Shown here: piece after piece, positions 9,280 to 16,114 of the stretch | Layout: the number at the start of each line of letters is the position of its first letter | Numbering within the stretch: position 1 is the first letter of the stretch | NCBI GenBank assembly: GCA_964384375.1 | Contig: CAYLLN010000034.1 | Span: 1-64,000, forward strand | Length of the DNA stretch: 64,000 nucleotides | Direction of reading: 5' to 3' | Source: CAYLLN01 sp964384375 | GTDB lineage: Bacteria; Planctomycetota; Planctomycetia; Pirellulales; Pirellulaceae | The notes under the pieces: model-generated | Database searches by the model: none | Seen by the model: the letters and a program-made list of their open reading frames with translations, nothing else | What the model was told of the DNA's origin: nothing | Translations under genes and position numbers: made by a program

Positions 9280-9544
9280 GTAGCTCGCCCCCGCAGGAAG
9301 CGCCACGATTGGTCGCACTGCACTAATGCGGAGCCTGCCTCCCACCAAGCGTGAGTAGCCCCGCCCGCATTGCCGCTTCGCGGGGCAACGCTTGTGAATT
9401 CCTACCGCGACAACTCGACTTTCGCATCCGCCAAGCTGTCCCGCCTGATGTAGAGTTCGAGCAGGGTGTGCCGTGGTCGAGCGAGCGGGAACAACGTTTG
9501 CATGCTGGTACGTGGTCCACAAACCACGACTGGCAGCTCCCACG

Positions 9545-9760
9545 ATGCACCGCAAATCCGGCCGGCAGATCAGTCAGGCGATCGAAACCTGCCTCGACCT
9601 TTTCTATCTCACCGGCAGGCCGCAAGCCGCCATTACACGAACGCTTGGCATGCTTCGGCAACTGGGTTGGCGCGAGAGCGACCTGATTCGCGTGGAACGC
9701 GTCGCCCGAAAGGCACTCAGCTTGCCACCGTACACGCCGCCACTGCAGAGAGCGGCGTAA
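9545..9760 (+). CDS. Small hypothetical protein
   Basis: A possible 71-residue helical, basic protein (SQAIETCLDLFYLTGRP.. then LRQLGWRESDLIRVERVA). Codons favour G or C at the third position, as in real genes here, but there is no clear ribosome binding site and I recognise no family. An in-frame upstream start would add 24 residues of low-quality sequence. It could be a real small gene or chance in GC-rich DNA. Confidence 0.35.
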   Translation: MHRKSGRQISQAIETCLDLFYLTGRPQAAITRTLGMLRQLGWRESDLIRVERVARKALSLPPYTPPLQRAA

Positions 9761-9908
9761 GTGCTCCATCGAGCATTCGCGGGCCAGGACCAAGCCCACC
9801 CATCTTCGCTGGATTAACAGTCGCCCCCGTTTCTCGTCTGTATCACGCGGCGGCTGGCTTCTATACTCCGCGCCGGAAGATCACGAGTCGTGTTAAGGAG
9901 GGCCTCCG

Positions 9909-10724
9909 GTGCGTGCCATTGCCGTGATGAATCAAAAGGGGGGCGTCGGCAAGACGACGACCGCCGTGAACCTGAGTGCCGCCTTAGCCGGGTCGGGGCA
10001 GCGTGTCTGCTTGATCGACCTCGATCCGCAAGCCCACGCCTCGCTGCACTTAGGCGTCGCCCTGCGCGACGGCGAGCCGTCTGTCTATGATGTGCTGACC
10101 GGCGACAAGCTCCTGGCCGATGTCCGGCGGACGATCGACGAGCGGCTGTCGCTCGTGCCGGCACACCTCGATCTGGCCGCGGCCGAAGTGGAACTGGCGG
10201 GCGAAGTGGGGCGCGAAGTGATCCTCCGCGACAAGCTGGCTCAAGACGACGCAGAATTCGACTACCTGATCATTGATTGCCCGCCATCGCTCGGCGTGCT
10301 CACGATCAATGCCCTGACGATGGTTCGCGAAGTGCTCCTTCCGCTGCAGCCGCACTTTCTCGCTCTGCACGGCCTCTCGAAGCTCGTGCGGACAATCGAA
10401 GTGGTCAGCAAGCGGCTGAATCGACAGTTGCGGTTGTCGGGCGTGCTGCTCTGCATGTACGACGCGAACACGCGTTTGGCCGCGGAAGTGAGCACCGACA
10501 TTTCGGCCTACTTCAGCCGGGAACGGACGCCCGACTGCATTTGGGCGGATGCGATTACGTTTGAGACGCGAATTCGCCGCAATGTTCGTCTTGCCGAGGC
10601 GCCGAGCTTTGGTCAGTCGATCCTGCAATACGCCCCCAGTTCCAACGGCGCTGAAGACTATCGCAGTCTCGCAGGCGAAGTGCTCGCCATGCCACAGGCG
10701 AAGCAGTTGGCGGCCGCGGCATAA
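9909..10724 (+). CDS. parA: ParA/Soj-family ATPase
   Basis: This 271-residue protein has the deviant Walker A box KGGVGKTT (residues 10-17), DLDPQAHAS, and Walker B DYLIIDCPPSLG, which define the ParA/MinD class of dynamic ATPases for chromosome, plasmid or cargo positioning. The start is GTG, set by an excellent AAGGAGG at 9895-9901. There is no N-terminal helix-turn-helix, so it is the short chromosomal type. No parB follows; the next gene is convergent and starts only 13 nt past the stop. It may position a cargo other than the origin. Confidence 0.9.
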   Translation: MRAIAVMNQKGGVGKTTTAVNLSAALAGSGQRVCLIDLDPQAHASLHLGVALRDGEPSVYDVLTGDKLLADVRRTIDERLSLVPAHLDLAAAEVELAGEVGREVILRDKLAQDDAEFDYLIIDCPPSLGVLTINALTMVREVLLPLQPHFLALHGLSKLVRTIEVVSKRLNRQLRLSGVLLCMYDANTRLAAEVSTDISAYFSRERTPDCIWADAITFETRIRRNVRLAEAPSFGQSILQYAPSSNGAEDYRSLAGEVLAMPQAKQLAAAA

Positions 10725-10734
10725 TTGGGGACAC

Positions 10735-10759
10735 GGCTCAGCCGGAGCCTCGCCCTCCC
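10735..10759. repeat. Dispersed GC-rich repeat, copy 1
   Basis: A 25-bp motif containing GGAGCCTCGCCCTCCC. It matches 23 of 25 positions at 24207-24231. Here it supplies the stop codon and the last codons of the histidine kinase gene. Confidence 0.7.
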
Positions 10760-12385
10760 GCGCAGGGAAGCGTGACGATAATCTCTGTCCCTTTCGTCGT
10801 GCCTGCGCCGCCGGAGTACTCCCCCACCGTGATTGTGCCGCCGTGGGCTTCGACCAGGCGCTNNNNNNNNNNGCTGCGCGAGGGCCGTTCCCAGGCCGGT
10901 TCCGGTCGGCTTGGTGGTGTAGAACGGCTCGAAGATGCGCCGCCGCTGCTCGGGCGAGAGGCCGGGGCCGTTGTCGCAGACTCGAATGCGTAGGGCCGCG
11001 GCCGCGCCGACACCCGCCGGCTCGCAGTAGATGTCGATCTCGACCGGGTCGCGGGCCGCGGCGAGGCTATTGTCGAGCAGATTGCGGAAAATGAGCACGA
11101 GCCGGAAACGGTCGGCCTCAACGACGAGATTGCTCGCCACAATGTGCTCGCACAGTTGCGCCACCCGGCCACGACGCTGCGGAGCGAGCAGTTCCCACGC
11201 CTCGCGCCAAGTCTCGCTGATCCGCACGGGCGAACGATCGAGCACGATGGGTGCGGCGTAGTTCCGCACCTCCTCCAGCAGTTCGTGCAGATGCGTCTTT
11301 GCTTGCTCAATGCGATGCACCAGTTCGAGCGCCTTCGGCTGGTGTTCCAGTTCGAGTTCCAGCATCTCGGCGCTCGCGCCGATTCGCTGCAGGGCGTTGC
11401 GGCTTTCGTGAGCCAGGCCCGTTGCCATTTGGCCGATGGCGGCCAATCGCTGCGCTTGCAGGGCTTGCTGCTGCGCTTCGTAAAGGTCGGTCACATCGTG
11501 GCCAATTGCCAAGACGGCGAACGGCAAACCTGCCGCATCGACCAGTGGCGCGGCGGACCAGTGCATCTGCCGGCGACCGGTCGCTAGTTCCAGCGTGGAT
11601 GAGAGCGTGAGCGGGCCAAGACGAGCATCGCGAGAACGCTCGGCTAATTCCTTACGTGCCTGTGGGCGATTTTCAGGCCGCAAGAACAACTCCGCCCAAT
11701 CGCGGCCGCTGGCAGGACCGCTGCCGCACTGCGCCGCGAGCGCATCGGCCAAGGCATTGGCTCGCACAATCACTCCGGAGTGGTCCAGAATCACGATCGC
11801 AACCTGTGCGTGGTTCAAGAGGCCGGCCGACAACTCCTGCTCGCGATGGAGCACGTCCCCGAGTCGCTTCCGCTCGGCGGCTTGCTCGCGCTCGACGTAG
11901 TTGGTCTCGTAAGCGTCGCTGATGATTGCGAGATCCAAATCAAGCAGCTTGTGAATTGAACTCAGTGCAAGCGAAAGCGCCTCGTCACTTCCTCGCCATT
12001 GATGTGTTAGTACTTCGGCCAGCCCCTGCCGGAGGCGCGACATGGCGGCCGCCGTATAAACCTGCAGCAGGCCGATCTCCACATGCCGCTGACCGACACG
12101 CCAGCGGCGGGCGACGTAGGCCTCGTCGTAAGGGCCGGTGAACAGCTCGCTCAACCAGCGAACCAGTGTCGCCTTCAATCGCTCGATCTGTGCCGGGCCG
12201 CCGGTAATCGCTCGGCGGGCCCCTTCATGGCGCACAATGGCGGCATAGAAATCGTCCACGAGCTGGGCGAACTGCGGCGCGACAAGCGGTGCAACTGCCA
12301 CCACGCGCTCGGCATCGGCCGCCGTCCAGCCAACATAGGCTTGCAGTTCTCGATAGCGGCCGTAGATGGAAGTCACAGGTTCCAC
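10738..12385 (-). CDS. Globin-coupled sensor histidine kinase (frame broken by a scaffold gap)
   Basis: The first 160 or so residues are a globin-coupled sensor: RRWRVGQRHVEIGL with H101 as likely proximal heme ligand, then a helical linker. Residues about 190-300 form a PAS-like domain, the phosphoacceptor box is LAHESRNAL (H326), the N box FRNLLDNS (435-440), DNGPGLS and GTGLGTALAQ. After the gap the true C-terminus (RLVEAHGG.., ending TEIIVTLP) is in another frame; joining the flanks at a shared gct gives one 544-residue kinase. The start is GTG, 10 nt after the stop of the upstream response regulator gene, so the two form an operon. It is probably cytosolic and senses O2, NO or CO through heme. 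Confidence 0.9.
10863..10872. other. Scaffold gap (10 N), probably spurious
   Basis: The left flank ends ..caggcgct and the right flank begins gctgcgcg... Overlapping the shared gct and deleting the N run restores the kinase reading frame through the ATP-binding domain. Confidence 0.9.
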
Positions 12386-12395
12386 AGCCGCGACT

Positions 12396-13781
12396 TTACA
12401 TCTCCCGCCCCGCGGCGGTCAATTCAGCATCGGCGATCGAGTATTTTTCCAGCAAACGATACAGCTTGCGCCGGTCGATCCCCAGAACCCGCGCGGCCTT
12501 CGATTTGTTCCCCAGTTCGCGGCGGAGCACTTCGACGACCTTCGTGCGCTGAATCGCGGCCAGGTCGTCGGTGTGTTCCAGGTCCACCGCCGGATGATGA
12601 TTGGCATCTGACGGAGGCAAGCTGATCTCGCGCGGCAAATCGGCCAGGGCAATTGTTTCGCTGCTGGCGAGGATTTTGGCCCGCTCGATTGCATTGATGA
12701 GCTGCCGCACGTTGCCTGGCCAGCGATAGCGCTCCAGGGCCGTCATCGCTTCCGGTTCAATCTCCCAGCCGCTCCCCAGGAAATGCCGCACCAAGAGCGG
12801 TACGTCCCCCTTGCGGTCGCGAAGCGGCGGGAGTTCGAGCGACATGACGTTGATGCGGTAGTAGAGGTCTTCGCGGAAGCGTTTCGCCTCGACCTCTTTG
12901 GCCAGATCGCGATTCGTCGCCGCCAAGAGCCGTACCTTGACCCGCCGCTCCTGCACCGAGCCGATGCGGCGAAGCGAGCCATCCTCGAGCACGCGGAGCA
13001 GCTTCGCTTGCAGCGAACCGGGGAGCTCGCCGATCTCGTCGATGAACAGCGTTCCGCCGTCGGCCACTTCAAACAGTCCCGGCTTCGTGGCGACCGCGCC
13101 GGTGAACGAGCCCTTTTCGTGGCCAAACAGCTCGCTTTCCAGGAGCGTTTCTGGCAACGCGGCACAGTTGATAACGACCAGCGGCTTGTCGGCGCGACTG
13201 CTGCGGCGATGCAGCGCTCGGGCGACCAGCTCTTTACCTGTGCCGCTTTCGCCGAGAATCAGTATCGCTTTGTCGCTCGGCCCGGCCCGCTCGATGAGTC
13301 GAAAAACTTCCTGCATCTGCGGCGACTGGCCGATCATGTCGCCGGTCGGCAGCGAGCGTTCGAGCAGGGCCTTGAGCTGCGTGTTTTCTTTGCGCAGGTG
13401 CCGCCGCTCGCACGCTTTGATCGCCACCGCTTCCAGGTCCTTGAGCGGAAACGGCTTTTGCAGATAGTCGTAGGCGCCCAGCTTCATCGCCTCGACGGCC
13501 GTTTCGATCGATCCCTGGCCGGTGAGCAGGATGACTTCGCAGTCAGGGTGGCTGGTCTTGAAGTGCTTGAGCAATTCAAGGCCGCTCATGCCCGGCATCA
13601 TCATGTCGAAGATCGCGACATCAAAGTTGCGCAGCTCTGCAAGGCCCATCGCCTCGTCGCCGCTGGCGGCGCTCCGCACCTCAAAGCCGCTGCGCGACAG
13701 GCGAGCCCGAAGCGTATCGCGGAATTCCTGGTCGTCATCGACGACGAGCAAATCAACAGCCGGCGGTGAGGTGCTGGTCAT
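12396..13781 (-). CDS. NtrC-family sigma54-dependent response regulator
   Basis: This 461-residue protein has a receiver domain (D15-D17, phospho-Asp D59 in IFDMMMPGMSG, K109 in QKPF), an AAA+ sigma54-activator domain (Walker A GESGTGKE, K183; GSFTGA at 224-229, a variant of the GAFTGA sigma54-contact loop; GGTLFIDEIGE; WPGNVRQL) and a Fis-type helix-turn-helix (NKSKAARVLGIDRRKLYRLLEKY). It should activate sigma54 promoters when phosphorylated by the downstream-encoded globin-sensor kinase. The ATG at 13781 is preferred over an upstream TTG. Its likely target promoter is at 14020-14035. Confidence 0.95.
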   Translation of the reverse strand: MTSTSPPAVDLLVVDDDQEFRDTLRARLSRSGFEVRSAASGDEAMGLAELRNFDVAIFDMMMPGMSGLELLKHFKTSHPDCEVILLTGQGSIETAVEAMKLGAYDYLQKPFPLKDLEAVAIKACERRHLRKENTQLKALLERSLPTGDMIGQSPQMQEVFRLIERAGPSDKAILILGESGTGKELVARALHRRSSRADKPLVVINCAALPETLLESELFGHEKGSFTGAVATKPGLFEVADGGTLFIDEIGELPGSLQAKLLRVLEDGSLRRIGSVQERRVKVRLLAATNRDLAKEVEAKRFREDLYYRINVMSLELPPLRDRKGDVPLLVRHFLGSGWEIEPEAMTALERYRWPGNVRQLINAIERAKILASSETIALADLPREISLPPSDANHHPAVDLEHTDDLAAIQRTKVVEVLRRELGNKSKAARVLGIDRRKLYRLLEKYSIADAELTAAGREM

Positions 13782-13895
13782 GGAGTCAACGCCTCGCAAA
13801 GGCTATGCCGGCCCCGTTTCGGCCTCGGAATCACTGACACATGTGTGATTGTAGGCGAGAGAATCGTCGCGTAGGGTGTGCGGATGGGCGGAGAA

Positions 13896-13913
13896 GTGTG
13901 CGGCATCGCACAC
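13896..13913. promoter_or_regulatory. Palindromic candidate enhancer (UAS) for the sigma54 activator
   Basis: GTGTGCGGCATCGCACAC has 7-bp arms; a half copy GTGTGCGGAT lies at 13876-13885. The site is about 140 nt before the predicted start of transcription at 14046, the usual range for NtrC-type enhancers. The alternative is that GGTGTGCG/CGCACACC is just another GTAGG-type hairpin repeat. Confidence 0.45.
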
Positions 13914-14019
13914 CTCGCGCGCTTCGGCGGCGATTTTCTCTGCCGTTTCAGCTGCGAAAGTTCGGCATTTTCCCCGATGTTTCCACGGCTACTGAACATG
14001 ACGTCCGATTCAACCGCAT

Positions 14020-14035
14020 CGGCACTCGGCTTGCT
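14020..14035 (+). promoter_or_regulatory. Sigma54 (RpoN) promoter candidate upstream of usp
   Basis: CGGCACTCGGCTTGCT fits the -24/-12 consensus (T)GGCAC-N5-TTGC(A/T) except for the first base. Transcription would start near 14046, 37 nt before the ATG of the stress protein gene and upstream of its ribosome binding site at 14069-14075. The adjacent divergent gene encodes a sigma54 activator. Confidence 0.65.
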
Positions 14036-14082
14036 CCATGTTACTTCCGCGGTTCCGACCGTTTGACGAAAGGAGAACCATC

Positions 14083-14532
14083 ATGGCTACCCGCAAGATC
14101 GTCTATCCGACCGACTTCTCGACTGCCGGCCAAACGGCACTCGAAATGGCAACGAGCTTGGCCCGCGACCGTGGCGCGACGCTCGTGATCGTGCATGTCG
14201 AAGAACCGCCGATGGCCTATGGAGGCGGCGAACTGTACTACGGCGTGCAAGAGCCGGACCGCACGGAGCTCGAAAAGATGCTCCGAGCGGTGGTGCCGAC
14301 CGATCCGGCGGTGGCTTACGAACACCGGCTGGCGATCGGTGGACCTGCGGAAGGAATTTTGCACGCCGCCGAAAGTGGGAATGCGGAAATGATCGTCATG
14401 TCCACGCACGGACGTACCGGCTTGACGCGAATGTTGATGGGCAGCGTGGCCGAGGAAGTCGTGCGAAAGGCCAAATGCCCGGTGCTGACGGTGAAAGGAA
14501 AGCCGGCCGCGAAAGGCGGGCCACCCAAGTAG
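14083..14532 (+). CDS. Universal stress protein (UspA family)
   Basis: This 149-residue single-domain Usp has the family's ATP-binding signature, a STHGRTGLTRMLMGSVAEEV segment fitting G-2x-G-9x-G(S/T), and an N-terminal IVYPTDFS strand. AAAGGAG lies 7 nt before the ATG. A sigma54 promoter candidate precedes it, and the hemerythrin-like gene follows after 36 nt with its own ribosome binding site. Usp proteins support survival during energy or oxygen limitation, which fits control by a heme-based sensor. Confidence 0.93.
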   Translation: MATRKIVYPTDFSTAGQTALEMATSLARDRGATLVIVHVEEPPMAYGGGELYYGVQEPDRTELEKMLRAVVPTDPAVAYEHRLAIGGPAEGILHAAESGNAEMIVMSTHGRTGLTRMLMGSVAEEVVRKAKCPVLTVKGKPAAKGGPPK

Positions 14533-14568
14533 CACGTCGGCCAAACCCCTCGCTGAGGAGGACTTGCC

Positions 14569-15060
14569 ATGCGTGACTATGAACAATGCCGACCGTACAT
14601 CGAACACTGGATCGCCGAGCATAAGCGGTTGCACCGGCTCATGCAGAAGGCGCATGCCGCCATCATCCAGGCGAGTGGGCCCGATCGGGATGCCACCGCG
14701 CAGCACGTCGTCGCGGAGTTGCGGCGACTGCGCGAGGAGCTCGCCTACCACTTCCGCGAGGAAGAGGCCGGGGGCTGCATGGACGAAGCGGCTTGCATGT
14801 GCCCGAAGCTGGGTCCGGAAGTGACGCGGATTGAGGCAGAACATGTCGAGTTGCTCCAGCGTCTCGACGGCCTGATTGCCCAAGCGGCCGATCTCGACGA
14901 GACGGTTGCCAAGCGAGTCGCCTTCGACCGCGAGCTGAACGACCTCTGCCAGCAACTCCACGCCCATGAAGCGGCCGAAAATGCCGTTCTGCGGCAAGGC
15001 TTCGGCACGAACTTTAACGGCGATGAGGTCAGCCAACCAGCGGTGATCTTGGACGTGTGA
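14569..15060 (+). CDS. Hemerythrin-like (HHE) metal-binding protein
   Basis: This 163-residue protein has the helical HHE pattern: HKRLHRLM, YHFREEE, EHVELL and LHAHEAAEN, giving histidines and acidic residues suitable for a di-iron site. An unusual GGCMDEAACMCPKLG segment with three cysteines lies between helices 2 and 3. AGGAGG precedes the ATG. Members bind O2 or NO, or store or sense iron. Co-transcription with usp, next to a globin-coupled kinase, suggests an oxygen or NO response. Confidence 0.85.
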   Translation: MRDYEQCRPYIEHWIAEHKRLHRLMQKAHAAIIQASGPDRDATAQHVVAELRRLREELAYHFREEEAGGCMDEAACMCPKLGPEVTRIEAEHVELLQRLDGLIAQAADLDETVAKRVAFDRELNDLCQQLHAHEAAENAVLRQGFGTNFNGDEVSQPAVILDV

Positions 15061-15086
15061 GAGACTAAAGCCCTTACCAGTCAAAG

Positions 15087-15138
15087 CCCTGACCAGTGGT
15101 CAGGGTAATCGGCTAGTCACCCCGACCAGTGGCCGGGG
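15087..15138. repeat. Composite double palindrome between convergent genes (copy 1)
   Basis: Two palindromes, CCCTGACCAGTGGTCAGGG (15087-15105) and CCCCGACCAGTGGCCGGGG (15120-15138), are themselves framed by CAAAG..CTTTG. It lies between the hemerythrin and CCC1/VIT1 stop codons and could serve as a bidirectional terminator. A second copy is at 31713-31807. Confidence 0.85.
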
Positions 15139-15148
15139 CTTTGACGGA

Positions 15149-15901
15149 CTACGCCGCCACCCGTTCGAGCAACCTTCCAACCGCATACGCGACGGCCGCC
15201 GCGGACCCTCCGATGAGGAGCGTCTCGAAGCCGGCTGTCCAGGGACGGTGTTCCACGACTCGCCCGCGGATCAGGCCGATCACGAAGAACGTTACGCCGG
15301 TCAACAGGCAGCTCCACAAGAACGCCTGCCCTGCAGGCTGGTTGAGCGCGACGAGCGTGGGCAACAGCGGGACCATCCCGGCTAGCAGAAAGGCAACGAA
15401 CGTCGCCAAGCCCGCTTTCCACGGCGTTGGCGGCTCTAGTTGCAGTCCCCACTCTTCCCTCAGCATCGTGTTGACCCACTGGCGTCGGTCTTCGGTAAGC
15501 GTATGCACGACCTGTTCGAGCACGTCCCCCTCGAACCCCTTGGCCCGAAAAATCTGGCGAATTTCCTCCCGCTCGCCATCGGGAATCCGCTCGATGTGCA
15601 TCTCTTCGATCCGCCGCATTCGGTCGAGCACTTGCTGATCGCTTCGTGACTTGAGGAAGTTGCCGGCCGCCATGCTAAAGCCGTCGGCCAACACGTTCGC
15701 CAAGCCCAAGACCAACACGACACCATTCGATAACCCCGCCCCTGCAGCGCCGGCGACGATGGCGAACGTCGTCACGGCGCCATCGACCGCCCCGAGGATA
15801 AAGTCACCGAGGTAGCTGTGCTGCGTCGCTCCCGAAAGCCGGCGGGCAATTGCCTCGTCGGTGTGGTCCTGCGCGAGCGTGGTAGCCTTGGTCGCCGTCA
15901 T
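15149..15901 (-). CDS. CCC1/VIT1-family metal (Fe/Mn) transporter
   Basis: This 250-residue membrane protein has the VIT1/CCC1 signature YLGDFILGAVDGAVTTFAIVAG in its first helix, GLANVLADGFSMAAGNFL in the second, a cytoplasmic acidic helical loop (RRIEEMHIERIPDGEREEI) that binds metals in this family, and three C-terminal helices. It moves Fe2+ or Mn2+ out of the cytosol or into compartments. I chose ATG 15901; there is no clear ribosome binding site. It converges with the usp/hemerythrin genes and may join an iron/oxygen theme. Confidence 0.9.
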   Translation of the reverse strand: MTATKATTLAQDHTDEAIARRLSGATQHSYLGDFILGAVDGAVTTFAIVAGAAGAGLSNGVVLVLGLANVLADGFSMAAGNFLKSRSDQQVLDRMRRIEEMHIERIPDGEREEIRQIFRAKGFEGDVLEQVVHTLTEDRRQWVNTMLREEWGLQLEPPTPWKAGLATFVAFLLAGMVPLLPTLVALNQPAGQAFLWSCLLTGVTFFVIGLIRGRVVEHRPWTAGFETLLIGGSAAAVAYAVGRLLERVAA

Positions 15902-16091
15902 GCCGTGTGTGTGCTTAGGATGCGAGGGCTCAAGAGATGGGACGAGCGGGAGACGACGAAGCGATTCGTCGATCAATCCCAATTCTCGCATGCCAAGACT
16001 GCGAGCCAAGGGCAGGACACGCGAAGAAATGCGCTTGTTTGACTGCCAAAAATCGCGATTGCTGCCGGGCGAAAGTCGCGAATCACCGGAC

Positions 16092-16114
16092 GGCACACGG
16101 AGTGTGCCTACTAC
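16092..16114 (-). repeat. Hairpin repeat directly after a stop codon (GTAGTAGGCAC family)
   Basis: Read on the minus strand, the TAG stop of the DUF11 gene is followed at once by GTAGTAGGCACAC, TCC, then GTGTGCC (7-bp stem). This is the same arrangement as at 9256-9279. Confidence 0.75.

Noticed and set aside
10658..10872. Alternative C-terminus of the kinase reading straight through the N run (ending MASTSPARLR)
   Set aside because: It has an Arg/Ala-rich, non-homologous tail and overlaps the parA gene. The other frame gives the conserved ATPase end.
13796..13810. Second sigma54-like site in front of the response regulator gene (GCAA-N5-ATGCC reversed)
   Set aside because: It would start transcription only about 3 nt before the chosen ATG, leaving no room for a ribosome binding site. 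The -24 part is also poor. It is weaker than the site before usp.
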